Shown here one piece after another: positions 55,315 to 64,000 of a DNA stretch of 64,000 nt. Under the pieces are notes generated by a model. It worked only from the letters and a program-made list of their open reading frames with translations, did no database searches and had not been told where the DNA came from. A program made the position numbers and the translations under genes. Within the stretch, counting starts at the first letter, position 1. Every line of letters begins with the position of its first letter. The DNA comes from Zavarzinia marina (lineage in GTDB: Bacteria > Pseudomonadota > Alphaproteobacteria > Zavarziniales > Zavarziniaceae): the NCBI RefSeq assembly GCF_021568905.1, contig NZ_JAKGSB010000001.1, forward strand, positions 806,001-870,000. Reading direction: 5' to 3'.

Positions 55315-56415
55315 ATGAGCGACGCCCCCCGCCCCGCCCCGGCCTCCACCGCCGGCCGCGCCGGCATGAAGAAGGAACTGCCAGAGCGGTTCAAATCCTA
55401 CAAGCACGTCTGGGTCTTCATCGAATATGAGCACGGCCACATCCACCCCGTCTCCCTGGAGCTGCTGGGCGAAGGCCGCAAGCTCGCGGACAAGCTGGAC
55501 GTCGAACTGGCCGGCGTGCTGATCGGCGGCGATGCCGAGGAACTGGGGGCCGCCGCCGGTGCCTGCTTCGAACATGGCGCCGATCTCGTCTATCGCGTCG
55601 CCGATCCGATCCTGACCCATTACCGGAACGAGCCCTATACCAAGGCCCTGACCGACCTGACCAATACCTTCAAGCCCGAGATCGTGCTGCTCGGCGCAAC
55701 CACGCTCGGCCGGGATCTGGCGGGTTCCGTCGCGACCACCCTGCTGACCGGCCTGACCGCCGACTGCACCGAACTCGCCATCGACGACGAACGCTCGCTG
55801 GCGGCGACGCGGCCGACCTTCGGCGGCTCCCTGCTGTGCACCATTCACACCCTGAACTTCCGGCCCCAGATGGCGACCGTGCGCCCGCGCGTGATGGCCA
55901 TGCCCCTGGCCGCTCCCGGCCGCATGGGCCGGATCGTCGATCACGCGCTCGACATGACCGAGACCGACATCATCACCAAGGTTCTGCAATTCGTGCCCGA
56001 CCGCGACACCGACAAGGCCCAGCTCGCCTATGCCGATGTCGTCGTCGCGGGCGGCCTGGGCCTGAAGTCGGCCGAGAATTTCCAGCTCGTCAAGGATCTC
56101 GCCGCCGTTCTCGGCGCCGAATGGGGCGGTTCGCGGCCCCTGGTGCAGAAGGGCTGGATCACCGCCGACCGACAGATCGGCCAGACCGGCAAGACCATCC
56201 GGCCGAAGCTCTATATCGCCGCCGGCATCTCGGGCGCGATCCAGCATCGCGTCGGGGTCGAGGGCGCCGACATGATCGTCGCCATCAATACCGATGCCAA
56301 GGCGCCGATCTTCGAATTCGCCCATGTCGGCATCGTCGCCAATGCCGTCGAACTGCTGCCCGCCTTGACGGAAGCCTTCCGCAAGCGCCTGTCCGTCCAC
56401 CGCCTGGCGAGCTGA
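55315..56415 (+). CDS. fixB: Electron-transfer flavoprotein alpha subunit FixB
   Basis: A 366-residue ETF-alpha type subunit with an N-terminal Rossmann-like part ([31 protein letters not shown]) and the C-terminal FAD-binding region: [66 protein letters not shown]. It pairs with FixA. The start at 55315 follows AGGAGG. fixC begins 11 bases after the stop. Confidence 0.95.
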   Translation: MSDAPRPAPASTAGRAGMKKELPERFKSYKHVWVFIEYEHGHIHPVSLELLGEGRKLADKLDVELAGVLIGGDAEELGAAAGACFEHGADLVYRVADPILTHYRNEPYTKALTDLTNTFKPEIVLLGATTLGRDLAGSVATTLLTGLTADCTELAIDDERSLAATRPTFGGSLLCTIHTLNFRPQMATVRPRVMAMPLAAPGRMGRIVDHALDMTETDIITKVLQFVPDRDTDKAQLAYADVVVAGGLGLKSAENFQLVKDLAAVLGAEWGGSRPLVQKGWITADRQIGQTGKTIRPKLYIAAGISGAIQHRVGVEGADMIVAINTDAKAPIFEFAHVGIVANAVELLPALTEAFRKRLSVHRLAS

Positions 56416-56426
56416 GGGAGGTTCCG

Positions 56427-57734
56427 ATGAACGAAGAGAGATTCGATGCCATCGTCGTCGGTGCCGGCCCGTCCGGCAATGCCGCCGCCTATACGATGGC
56501 CAAGGCCGGCCTGAAGGTTCTGCAACTGGAACGCGGCGAATATCCCGGTTCCAAGAATGTGCAGGGCGCCATCCTCTATGCCGACGCCCTGGAAAAGGTG
56601 ATCCCCGATTTCCGCGAGGATGCGCCCCTGGAACGCCATGTCATCGAACAGCGGATCTGGATGCTGGACGACACCTCCTATGTCGGCATGCATCACCGCT
56701 CCGAGAATTTCAACGAGGAGCGGCCGAACCGCTACACGATCATCCGCGCCCAGTTCGACAAATGGTTCAGCCGCCGCGTGCGCGAGGCGGGCGCCACCCT
56801 GCTGTGCGAAACGACGGTGACCGACCTCGTCCGCGACCTGAAGGGCAAGGTGATCGGCGTCCGCACCGACCGTGGCGGCGCCATCGTCCATGCCGATGTC
56901 GTGATCATGGCCGAGGGCGTGAACGGTCTCGTCGGCCAGCGCGCCGGGCTTCGCCCCGAACTGAAGCCCGAGGCGGTGGCGCTGGCGGTCAAGGAAATGC
57001 ATTTCCTGCCGCAGGAAATGATCGAGCAGCGCTTCAACCTGAAGGGCGATGAAGGCGTGGTGATCGAGATCATGGGCACAGTGACCGACGGCATGACCGG
57101 CACCGCCTTCATCTATACCAACAAGGAATCCCTCTCGGTCGGCATCGGCTGCATGGTCTCGGACTTCGCGGAGAATGAGACGACGCCCTATGCCCTGCTC
57201 GAGGCCTTCAAGAACCATCCGAGCGTGAAGCCCCTGCTGGAAGGCTCGGAGATCAAGGAATATGCCGCCCATCTGATCCCCGAGGGCGGCTATCGCCATA
57301 TCCCCGAACTCTTCGGCGACGGCTGGATGATCGTTGGCGATGCCGGGCATTTCGTGAACGCGGTGCACCGCGAGGGTTCCAACCTCGCCATGACCACGGG
57401 GCGCGTCGCGGCCGAGACGGTGATCCGCCTGAAGCAGCTCCGTTCCGACTTCTCGAAGGCCGACCTGGCGCTCTACCGGAAGACGCTCGACGAGTCCTTC
57501 GTGATCAAGGACATGAAGAAATACAAGGATATCCCCAACTTCCTGCACGGCAATGCCGCCAATGTCTTCGGCACCTATCCGCGCCTGATCAACGAGGCGG
57601 CGCAGCGGTGGTTCCGGGTCGATGGCGTCGCGAAACGCGAGAAGGAACGCGAGATCATCGCGTCCTTCCGCAAGGGCCGGGGCCTGCGCGGCCTCATTGG
57701 TGATGCATTCAAACTGGCGAGGGCCTGGCGATGA
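56427..57734 (+). CDS. fixC: ETF-quinone-oxidoreductase-like flavoprotein FixC
   Basis: A 435-residue flavoprotein resembling ETF:ubiquinone oxidoreductase. The dinucleotide fold [30 protein letters not shown] starts at residue 8. The second FAD block [32 protein letters not shown] is present, and the C-terminus has [11 protein letters not shown]. It takes electrons from FixAB and, with FixX, delivers the high-potential branch to quinone. The stop overlaps fixX (ATGA). Confidence 0.95.
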   Translation: MNEERFDAIVVGAGPSGNAAAYTMAKAGLKVLQLERGEYPGSKNVQGAILYADALEKVIPDFREDAPLERHVIEQRIWMLDDTSYVGMHHRSENFNEERPNRYTIIRAQFDKWFSRRVREAGATLLCETTVTDLVRDLKGKVIGVRTDRGGAIVHADVVIMAEGVNGLVGQRAGLRPELKPEAVALAVKEMHFLPQEMIEQRFNLKGDEGVVIEIMGTVTDGMTGTAFIYTNKESLSVGIGCMVSDFAENETTPYALLEAFKNHPSVKPLLEGSEIKEYAAHLIPEGGYRHIPELFGDGWMIVGDAGHFVNAVHREGSNLAMTTGRVAAETVIRLKQLRSDFSKADLALYRKTLDESFVIKDMKKYKDIPNFLHGNAANVFGTYPRLINEAAQRWFRVDGVAKREKEREIIASFRKGRGLRGLIGDAFKLARAWR

Positions 57735-58021
57735 CGACGGTCGTGAAAGTTGAAGAGAAACTCTACGTCAACCGCTATCTGGTGGATGCCGGGCGGCCCC
57801 ACATCAAGGTCCGCCCGCATGAGACGCCGTCGGCGGCGCTGGTCGCCCTGACCCACGTCTGCCCTGCCGGGTGTTACAGCACCAACGACCGCGGTCAGGT
57901 CGAAGTGGCGCCGGACGGCTGCATGGAATGCGGCACCTGCCGCGTGCTGACCGCCGATACCGGCGATGTGGAGTGGAACTATCCGCGCGGCGGCTACGGC
58001 GTCCTCTTCAAGTTCGGCTGA
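57731..58021 (+). CDS. fixX: Ferredoxin-like protein FixX
   Basis: A 96-residue ferredoxin with the FixX pattern: [21 protein letters not shown], then Cys in HVCPAGCYS and [10 protein letters not shown]. It is the iron-sulfur partner of FixC, comparable to the C-terminal domain of eukaryotic ETF-QO. modD starts five bases after the stop, so the Mod genes are likely read from the fixA promoter. Confidence 0.95.
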   Translation: MTTVVKVEEKLYVNRYLVDAGRPHIKVRPHETPSAALVALTHVCPAGCYSTNDRGQVEVAPDGCMECGTCRVLTADTGDVEWNYPRGGYGVLFKFG

Positions 58022-58026
58022 TCACG

Positions 58027-58923
58027 ATGATCGCCGACGCCGATCTCGACCGCCTGATCGCCGAGGATCTGCCCTTCGGCGACCTGACGACCGATGCGCT
58101 CGACCTCGGCGACGTGCCGGCGCGGATCACATTTTCCGCCCGGACGGCCCAGACCGCCTGCTGTACCGAGGAGGCGGCCCGCCTCCTCGTCCGGCTGGGC
58201 GCGACGGTCAGCGGCCCCGTCCTGAAAAGCGGCACGCCGGCCCCGCCCGGCACCCTGCTGCTCGCCGCCGAAGGGCCGGGCGGTGCCATCCTGGGCGCCT
58301 GGAAGATCGCCCAGACCCTGATGGAATGGTCGGCCGGCATCGCCACGGCGACACGCGGCCTGGTGGACGCCGCCAACGCCATCCACCCCGGCATCACCGT
58401 CGCCTGTACGCGAAAGACCGTGCCCCTGACGCGGGCCTTTTCGGCGAAAGCGGTGCGCGCGGGCGGCGGCGGTCTTCACCGCCTGGGCCTGTCGGAAACC
58501 GTGCTGATGTTCCCCGAACATCGCGCCCTGATGCCTGATCTTTCGGCCGTGGACGCGCTGGCGGTCTTGCGGCACCGCTGTCCCGAGCGCACGCTGGTGA
58601 TCGAGGTCACCTCGATCGACGACGCCATCGCCGTCGCCCCCGTGGCCGATGTGATCCAGCTCGAGAAATTCTCACCCGCCGCCGTTTCGGCGGTGGTTTC
58701 GGCGATCGGACGGCGCGGCGACGGCCGCCCCGTGATCGCCGCCGCCGGCGGCATCAATCAGGGCAATGCCGCCGACTATGCCGCATCGGGCGCCGACGTT
58801 CTGGTGACGTCCGCGCCCTATACCGCCCGCCCGGCCGAGGTCCAGGTCCGCATCGCCCCCCTCGCCATGGCCGGCAACCGGAGCTTCAAGGGAAACCAAC
58901 GACATGAAGACCAGTGCGCGTAA
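58027..58923 (+). CDS. modD: ModD, nicotinate-nucleotide pyrophosphorylase-like protein
   Basis: A 298-residue protein resembling quinolinate phosphoribosyltransferase (NadC): DLPFGDLTTDAL at the N-terminus, EWSAGIATATRGLVDAA, ACTRKTVPLTRAFSAKAVRAGGGGLHRLGLSETVLMFPEH and IQLEKFSPAAVSAVV. The KTVPLTRAFSAKAV stretch with HRLGLSE is the ModD-type variant, found with molybdate transport genes; its reaction is not proven. It overlaps modG by 20 bases. Confidence 0.85.
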   Translation: MIADADLDRLIAEDLPFGDLTTDALDLGDVPARITFSARTAQTACCTEEAARLLVRLGATVSGPVLKSGTPAPPGTLLLAAEGPGGAILGAWKIAQTLMEWSAGIATATRGLVDAANAIHPGITVACTRKTVPLTRAFSAKAVRAGGGGLHRLGLSETVLMFPEHRALMPDLSAVDALAVLRHRCPERTLVIEVTSIDDAIAVAPVADVIQLEKFSPAAVSAVVSAIGRRGDGRPVIAAAGGINQGNAADYAASGADVLVTSAPYTARPAEVQVRIAPLAMAGNRSFKGNQRHEDQCA

Positions 58924-59329
58924 CCAGTTCGCCGGCACCGTCCGGGCCCTCACCCTGGGTCCGGTGAACGCCGAGGTCCTGCTCGAAGTGGCCGATGGCG
59001 TGACCATCGCCGCCATCATCACAAGGCGCAGCGCCGAAGCCCTCGACCTCGCCGAGGGCAAGCCCGCGACCGCCCTGATCAAGGCGACTTTCGTCATCCT
59101 GGCCAAGGAGGGCGAGATCGGGAAGACCTCCGCCCGCAACACCCTCTCCGGCACCATCGTGCGCCGGATCGACGGTGTGGTCTCGACCGAATACGGCCTC
59201 GACGTCGGCGGCGGCCTGACCCTGACCGCCGTGGTCACCAAGGGCAGCGCCGAGGGCCTAGTGCTCGACGTCGGCGACCGTGCCGTCGCCCTGGTGAAGG
59301 CCCCGCACATCATCATCGCCGTCGAGTGA
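58904..59329 (+). CDS. modG: Di-Mop molybdate-binding protein (molbindin, ModG-like)
   Basis: A 141-residue protein made of two tandem Mop/TOBE domains, at residues 3-69 and 75-140. Each begins SARNQFAGTV / SARNTLSGTI and contains a VNAEVLLEVADGVTIAAIITRRSAEAL-like strand block and ALIKATFVILA / ALVKAPHIIIA. Free-standing Mop proteins bind molybdate oxyanions as multimers and buffer Mo in the cytoplasm. The position between modD and modA in a nif island suggests Mo storage for FeMo-co. Confidence 0.9.
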   Translation: MKTSARNQFAGTVRALTLGPVNAEVLLEVADGVTIAAIITRRSAEALDLAEGKPATALIKATFVILAKEGEIGKTSARNTLSGTIVRRIDGVVSTEYGLDVGGGLTLTAVVTKGSAEGLVLDVGDRAVALVKAPHIIIAVE

Positions 59330-59374
59330 GTGTTTCAGCCCCGTAATGTGACCCGTAACGTGAAAGGTGCCGTC

Positions 59375-60181
59375 ATGCTGTTCTCCCGCCGCCATCTGTT
59401 CGGTCTCGCCGCCGCTCTGGCACTTTCCGCCGGCCTCGCCGCCCCCGCGCCCGTCCGGGCGGAGGACGAGCCCCTGCTGGTCTTCGCCGCCGCCTCCCTG
59501 AAGGAAGCCATGACCGAGGCCGCCCAGGATTTCGAGACCGCGAGCGGCAACAAGGTCCAGGTCTCCTTCGCCGCTTCCGGCGCCCTGGCGCGCCAGATCG
59601 AGGCCGGCGCCCCGGCCGACGTCTTCGTCTCCGCCAACATCAAGTGGATGACCTATGTCTCGGACATGGGCCTCACCGTGAAGGAGAGCGAGAAGGCCCT
59701 GCTCGGCAATGCGCTGGTGCTGATCGCGCCGGCCGACGCCGACACCCCGCCCGTCGCCATCGGCCCCGATTTCGATCTCGCCGGCCTCCTCGGCGAGGGT
59801 CATCTGGCGATCGGTGAAATGACCACCGTGCCCGCCGGCGCCTATGGCAAGGCGGCGCTCGAAAAGCTCGGCCTGTTCGACAGCGTGAAGGACCGCCTCG
59901 CCCAGGCGAGCAGCGTGCGCGCGGCCCTCGCCCTGGTCGGACGCGGCGAAGCCCCCCTCGGCATCGTCTATGCGACCGACGCGGCGGCGGACGACAAGGT
60001 CAAGGTGATCGGCACCTTCCCCGCCGACAGCTATCCCACCATCGTCTATCCCGTCGCCATCCTGAAGGAAGGGAACAACCCGGCCGCCGCCGCTTTCATC
60101 GCCTACCTCCAATCCGCCCCGGCGGCCGCCACCTTCACCAAGGCCGGCTTCACAGTAGTGCAGGCGCCGGCGACGAACTGA
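59375..60181 (+). CDS. modA: Molybdate ABC transporter periplasmic binding protein ModA
   Basis: A 268-residue protein with a signal peptide (RRHLFGLAAALALSAGLAAPAPVRA, about 28 residues) and ModA blocks LLVFAAASLKEAMTEAAQDFE, VSFAASGALARQIEAGAPADVFVSA, and TTVPAGAYGKAALEKLGLF, GIVYATDAAADDKVKVIGTFP. The ATG at 59375 has AAAGG upstream; a GTG 45 bases earlier is less likely. No modB or modC follows. The gene is succeeded by a tRNA on the other strand, so the permease and ATPase must be encoded elsewhere. Confidence 0.93.
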   Translation: MLFSRRHLFGLAAALALSAGLAAPAPVRAEDEPLLVFAAASLKEAMTEAAQDFETASGNKVQVSFAASGALARQIEAGAPADVFVSANIKWMTYVSDMGLTVKESEKALLGNALVLIAPADADTPPVAIGPDFDLAGLLGEGHLAIGEMTTVPAGAYGKAALEKLGLFDSVKDRLAQASSVRAALALVGRGEAPLGIVYATDAAADDKVKVIGTFPADSYPTIVYPVAILKEGNNPAAAAFIAYLQSAPAAATFTKAGFTVVQAPATN

Positions 60182-60198
60182 GGCTGGCGGGAGGTGGT

Positions 60199-60274
60199 TG
60201 GTGGGCCCGGCAGGACTCGAACCTGCAACCAGACCGTTATGAGCGGCCGGCTCTAACCATTGAGCTACAGGCCC
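60199..60274 (-). tRNA. tRNA with CAU anticodon, probably tRNA-Ile2
   Basis: On the minus strand a complete cloverleaf folds: acceptor GGGCCTG/CGGGCCC, D-arm GCTC...GAGC, anticodon stem GGCCG/CGGTC around loop CTCATAA (anticodon CAT), T-arm GCAGG-TTCGAGT-CCTGC, and encoded CCA. CAU could mean elongator Met or lysidine-modified Ile2. The short D-loop (AATGGTTA) resembles E. coli tRNA-Ile2 more than elongator Met, so Ile2 is preferred with moderate certainty. Confidence 0.9.
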
Positions 60275-60365
60275 CACCGTCGTGTCCCGCGAACGGCGGG
60301 GCACGACGTTTAGCAGGACGGGAGATTTCTGCCAACCTTGCCGGTGGCCTCTGGCGCCCTCTTCG

Positions 60366-60983
60366 TCAGCCAACGCGGTCGAAGGCGCCGGTTTCCTTGT
60401 CCAGCCATTCGAGGCGGCCGTCGAAGACGCGGAAGCGCGCGCCTTCGAGGGAGAGCTCCCCGGCGGCCACGGCCTCGGCGACGAAGGGGAAGGTCATCAG
60501 CCGTTCGAGGGACATCTTGATCGACTCGCGCTCCAGCATCTCCTTGGCCTCGGGCGCCTCGCGGTCGATGTCGCCGAGCCTGTCGAGGGCCGGTTGGACG
60601 AGATCGATCCATTCGTCGAGATAGGTGAAATCCGATTTGTCGATGCCCTTCAGCGCGGCGTAGACGCCGCCGCAATCGGCATGACCCATGATCAGGATCA
60701 TGCGCACCTTGAGTACGCGGACGGCGAATTCGATGGCGGCAGACGTGCCGTGGTGCCCCTGCCCCAGTTCGGCCGGCGGCACCAGGTTGGCGACGTTGCG
60801 CACCACGAACATCTCGCCCGGCTGGGCGTCGAAGATCACGGCGGGATCGACGCGGCTGTCGCAACAGGCGATGACCAGGGTCGGCGGCTTCTGGCCATGG
60901 GTGGAAAGTTCACGATAGAGATCGCGATACTCCGGCCAATGTCCGCCCCGGAACCGCCGGTAACCTTCGATGAGCTGCTGCAC
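60366..60983 (-). CDS. Beta-class carbonic anhydrase
   Basis: A 205-residue enzyme interconverting CO2 and bicarbonate. The zinc site is formed by Cys40, His101 and Cys104 (VIACCDSRVDP and MGHADCGG) with the Asp42-Arg44 dyad. Other family blocks are FVVRNVANLVPP, GTSAAIEFAVRVLKV and the C-terminal GARFRVFDGRLEWL. It stands alone, facing away from the downstream restriction-modification gene. The 174-base divergent gap presumably holds both promoters. Confidence 0.93.
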   Translation of the reverse strand: MQQLIEGYRRFRGGHWPEYRDLYRELSTHGQKPPTLVIACCDSRVDPAVIFDAQPGEMFVVRNVANLVPPAELGQGHHGTSAAIEFAVRVLKVRMILIMGHADCGGVYAALKGIDKSDFTYLDEWIDLVQPALDRLGDIDREAPEAKEMLERESIKMSLERLMTFPFVAEAVAAGELSLEGARFRVFDGRLEWLDKETGAFDRVG

Positions 60984-61157
60984 CGTTCCTCCGCCATCAA
61001 TTCGTCACGCGGGGCGGACGATGGCGCGCCCGCCCCCACCTGTCCAGATCTTTGCGCGCGCGCCGAACCGAGGTCCCGATTTGCGCGACTAGGATTGCAC
61101 GAAAGCGCCACCACAGGGCAAAGTTGCCACCGATATCGGGAAAGGGCATCGAGTCCA

Positions 61158-64000
61158 GTGGACGGCAGTTTCAAAGCGGCGATTTCCGCCTTCGGTGCCG
61201 GCGTCAAGGCGAAGCTCGGCAATCCGGCGATCACGGGTGGCCCCGAAGACCAGCTCCGCGCGCCCCTCGAAACCCTGATGCGGGCGCTGGGCGAAGCGAT
61301 CGGCCTGCCGCCCGACGGCCTCGTCATGGTGGGTGAAACGTCCCTCGGCCATCTGCTGACCCGCCCCGATTTCGCGGTCAGCGTCAATGGCGCCCTGGTC
61401 GGCTTCATCGAGGTCAAGGCGCCGGGCAAGGGCTTCGACCCGCGCCGTTTCACCGACCGGCACGACAAGGCGCAATGGGACAGGCTGAAATCCCTGCCCA
61501 ACCTCCTCTATACGGACGGCAACGGCTTCAGCCTGTGGCGGGATGGACAACTCGCGACGCCTTCGGTCGCTTTCGATGGCGACATCGAGACCGCCGGCGC
61601 GCGCCTCTCGGCGCCCGAAACCCTAGGCGCCCTTATCGCCGATTTCCTGACCTGGCAGCCCACACCGCCCACCTCCGCACCTCGGTTGGCCGAAGTCGCG
61701 GCGCGCCTGTGCCGGCTGCTGCGCGACGAAGTGGCCGAACAGATGGATCAGGGCAATGCCAGTCTGCTCCACCTGCGGGACGACTGGCGCAAACTCCTCT
61801 TTCCCGAAGCCGACAACGCCCAGTTCGCCGATGGTTACGCCCAGGCCGTGACCTTTGGCCTGTTGATCGCCCGCGCCCTGGAAATCCCGCTGGACGACGG
61901 TATCGATCTGGCCGCGGTCAAGTTACGCCATTCCAACACGCTGATCGGCACCGCGCTCGGTCTGCTGACGGACGATACGACGAATCAGGAAGCCCTGAAG
62001 ACCGCCCTCGGTACCTTGCAGCGGGTGCTGAACGCGGTGAACTGGTCCTCCATCAGCAAGGGCAAGCCGGACACTTGGCTGTATTTCTACGAGGAATTCC
62101 TCGACGTCTACGACAGCAAGCTGCGCAAGCTGACCGGCTCCTACTACACGCCGCCGGAAGTGGTGCGCGCCATGGTGCGGTTGGTGGACGAAGCCCTGCG
62201 CGGCCCCCTGTTCGTGCGCACGGCGGGCCTCGCCGCCAGCGACGTCACCGTCGCCGACCCGGCGGTCGGCACCGGCACCTTCCTGCTGGGCGTCCTGCGC
62301 AAGATCGCGGAAACGGTGACGGCGGATCAGGGCGCCGGGGCCGTCCATGGCGCGATCGACGCGGCGGCGCGGCGCCTGTTCGGATTCGAGAAGCAGTTCG
62401 GTCCCTTCGCCGTGGCGCAATTGCGCCTGCTGGCCGAACTGCGCGACCTGACGGGCGTCGAGGCAAGGGGCGGCAACGCCCCCGCCGTTCCCAATCTCAA
62501 TCTCTTCATCACCGACACGCTGGGCAATCCCTATGTCGAGGAAGAGCAATTGCCGCAATTCGTCGAGGCGATCGCGCGCTCGCGGCGCGAGGCGAACCGA
62601 GTGAAGAAGGAACAGCCCATCACCGTCGTCATCGGCAACCCGCCCTACAAGGAAAAGGCGGAAGGACGCGGCGGCTGGATCGAGCAAGGCTCGGACGGGC
62701 GCCCTGCCCCGCTGGACCGTTGGCGGCCACCACCCGATTGGGGCGTCGGCGCCCATGGCAAGCACCTGAAGAACCTCTATGTCTATTTCTGGCGTTGGGC
62801 GACGCTGAAAGTCTTCGGTGCCGGCCTGCACGACGCTACCGCCCTGCCCGAGACGGACGAGGAAGGCCTGATCTGCTTCATCACCGTGGCGGGCTTCCTG
62901 AACGGCCCCGGCTTCCAGAAGATGCGCGCCGACCTGCGCCGGACCTGCACCGCGATCTGGGTCATCGACTGCTCCCCCGAAGGCCATCAGCCTCCCGTTC
63001 AAAGCCGCATTTTCCAGGGCGTTCAGCACCCGGTCTGTATCGTGCTGGCGGCAAGGCGCCATGGCACGGCAGCCGAGACGCCGGCGACGGTCTGGTTCCA
63101 CGCCCTCTCCAAGGGCCGACGAGAGGAAAAATTCGCGGCCCTCGAAACGCTCTCCCTGACGGACAATTGCTGGGAAGAATGTCCACGCGATGATCGTGCG
63201 CCCTTTCTGCCGAGAGCACGGGGGCTATGGGGAAATTTCGCGCCGCTGACCGCACTATTTGACTTCGCGGGACCGGGTGTGATGCCAGGTCGAACTTGGG
63301 TCGTCGCTCCTGATCGACAAAGCCTTCAACGTCGATGGGCAGCGCTACAACAGGAAACCGATGAACAGCGAAAGGAAAACCTGTTCCATCCACAGCTCAG
63401 ACAGGGAAAAGTCGCGAGTAGGCATATTGGCAAAATAGTCCACCAAAATCTCGGCTCTATCCCAACTCGTCCCGTAAGTATCAAGGACGATACGGGATCA
63501 TGCCCGACACCGTTACGTTATGCCTTTCGGTCATTCGACCGTCAGTGGCTGATCGGTGATCCACGTTTGCTGAATGACCCGCGCCCGCGCCTTTGGTCTG
63601 CATGGTCTGAAGGGCAGGTGTTTTTGACAGCTCTGGACGCGCACTCCCCAACATCTGGCCCGCCAGTTACATTAGCAGGCCTCGTCCCGGACCAGCACCA
63701 CTACAAGGGGTCCTTCGGTGGCCGTGTTTTTCCCCTCTGGGCGGACGCCGCCGCGACCCGGCCCAACCTGCAGTCGGGTTTTCTCACGCTGCTGGCGGAG
63801 ATTCATGGGCACGCGGTTTCGGCCGAAGATGCGCTGGCCTACATCGCGGCTGTGATGGCGCATCCGGCCTTCACCGCGCGTTTCGCCGAGGATCTGGTGC
63901 GGCCGGGGCTGCGCCTGCCGGTGACCGCCGATGCCGCGCTGTTTGCCGAGGCGGTCTCGATCGGCCGAGAGGTGATCTGGCTGCACTGCCATGGCGAACG
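61158..64000 (+). CDS. Single-polypeptide restriction-modification enzyme (Type IIG/ISP-like), 5' part
   Basis: The frame is open from the GTG at 61158 to the end of the window (at least 947 codons). It starts with a PD-(D/E)xK-type nuclease: Asp71 and Glu85-x-Lys87 in RPDFAVSVNGALVGFIEVKAPG. A helical linker with LTGSYYTPPEVVRAMVRLV follows. The N6-adenine methyltransferase has motif I DPAVGTGTFL (about residue 367) and motif IV GNPPY (about 494). A C-terminal target-recognition region (RYAFRSFDRQWLIGDPRLL, GLVPDQHHYKG) resembles that of Type ISP enzymes. No helicase domain is present. GGGAAAGGG lies 11 bases before the GTG. The target-recognition part has different codon use. Confidence 0.8.
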   Translation, partial: MDGSFKAAISAFGAGVKAKLGNPAITGGPEDQLRAPLETLMRALGEAIGLPPDGLVMVGETSLGHLLTRPDFAVSVNGALVGFIEVKAPGKGFDPRRFTDRHDKAQWDRLKSLPNLLYTDGNGFSLWRDGQLATPSVAFDGDIETAGARLSAPETLGALIADFLTWQPTPPTSAPRLAEVAARLCRLLRDEVAEQMDQGNASLLHLRDDWRKLLFPEADNAQFADGYAQAVTFGLLIARALEIPLDDGIDLAAVKLRHSNTLIGTALGLLTDDTTNQEALKTALGTLQRVLNAVNWSSISKGKPDTWLYFYEEFLDVYDSKLRKLTGSYYTPPEVVRAMVRLVDEALRGPLFVRTAGLAASDVTVADPAVGTGTFLLGVLRKIAETVTADQGAGAVHGAIDAAARRLFGFEKQFGPFAVAQLRLLAELRDLTGVEARGGNAPAVPNLNLFITDTLGNPYVEEEQLPQFVEAIARSRREANRVKKEQPITVVIGNPPYKEKAEGRGGWIEQGSDGRPAPLDRWRPPPDWGVGAHGKHLKNLYVYFWRWATLKVFGAGLHDATALPETDEEGLICFITVAGFLNGPGFQKMRADLRRTCTAIWVIDCSPEGHQPPVQSRIFQGVQHPVCIVLAARRHGTAAETPATVWFHALSKGRREEKFAALETLSLTDNCWEECPRDDRAPFLPRARGLWGNFAPLTALFDFAGPGVMPGRTWVVAPDRQSLQRRWAALQQETDEQRKENLFHPQLRQGKVASRHIGKIVHQNLGSIPTRPVSIKDDTGSCPTPLRYAFRSFDRQWLIGDPRLLNDPRPRLWSAWSEGQVFLTALDAHSPTSGPPVTLAGLVPDQHHYKGSFGGRVFPLWADAAATRPNLQSGFLTLLAEIHGHAVSAEDALAYIAAVMAHPAFTARFAEDLVRPGLRLPVTADAALFAEAVSIGREVIWLHCHGE

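Noticed and set aside
60199..60274. Initiator tRNA-Met
   Set aside because: The CAU anticodon fits, but the first acceptor pair is a normal G-C and the anticodon stem lacks the three consecutive G-C pairs of initiator tRNAs.
61475..63193. A plus-strand frame of about 570 codons overlapping the restriction-modification gene
   Set aside because: The nuclease, DPAVGTGTFL and NPPY motifs are in the other frame, which stays open to the window end.

Overview
The window looks like chromosomal DNA of a free-living, diazotrophic alphaproteobacterium. GC content is very high throughout, genes are tightly packed and often overlap by 4 bases (ATGA/GTGA), NifA carries the Cys-rich interdomain motif of alphaproteobacterial oxygen-sensitive NifA, and the nif/fix gene set includes fixABCX. 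A Rhodospirillales-like host is plausible, but the sequence contains no rRNA or other marker that would name it.

Layout. (1) 1-7.2 kb: the 3' end of an outer-membrane beta-barrel gene; a minus-strand four-gene operon doxX-like/amn/yaiI/ridA-like; a ydbH-ynbE-ydbL envelope lipid-transport operon closed by a perfect 13-bp hairpin; two membrane-protein genes of unknown role. (2) 7.2-16.1 kb: four consecutive paralogous Tat-signal phospholipase C genes. (3) 16.3-27.4 kb: a type II secretion system in the order gspE-F-G-H-I-J-L-M-C-D-K, then a lytic transglycosylase on the opposite strand, then prepilin peptidase gspO. The phospholipases are obvious candidate substrates. (4) 27.6-31.9 kb: an iron-uptake operon (two small membrane proteins, a PepSY-TM protein, a TonB-dependent receptor) with an iron-box-like palindrome before the receptor. 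(5) 31.9-33.5 kb: a PiT phosphate transporter, divergent from nifA.

(6) 33.8-60.2 kb: an almost complete Mo-nitrogenase island, all on the plus strand: nifA; nifB-fdxN-LRV/FeS protein-nifZ-nifT-SIR2-like; nifHDK; nifENX-DUF269-DUF683-fdxB-nifQ; iscA-nifUSV-cysE-nifW; fixABCX-modD-modG-modA. Four operons start behind textbook -24/-12 (sigma-54) promoters, each with an upstream TGT-N10-ACA NifA site, and three have IHF-like sites in between. An FNR/FixK-type site lies in front of nifA. This gives a readable control chain: low oxygen acts on FNR/FixK, then nifA, then the nif and fix operons. NifB, E, N, V, Q, X and the Mod proteins make FeMo-co; NifUS, IscA and CysE supply Fe-S clusters; FixABCX and the ferredoxins supply electrons. 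Four copies of an ~80-bp inverted-repeat element lie between nif transcription units and were not seen elsewhere in the window. (7) 60.2-64 kb: a CAU tRNA, a beta-carbonic anhydrase and the first ~947 codons of a single-chain restriction-modification enzyme that runs off the window.

The gene-free stretches over about 300 bases (35626-35930, 39799-40156, 49196-49587) are filled by the inverted-repeat element, the NifA and IHF sites and the sigma-54 promoter listed for each. The ~290 bases at 6902-7195 hold only a hairpin. Most unusual: a SIR2-like protein inside the nifB operon whose expected catalytic Asn is replaced by Trp; the fourfold phospholipase array with a relic gene tail between two copies; and a composition break in the putative target-recognition part of the restriction-modification gene.
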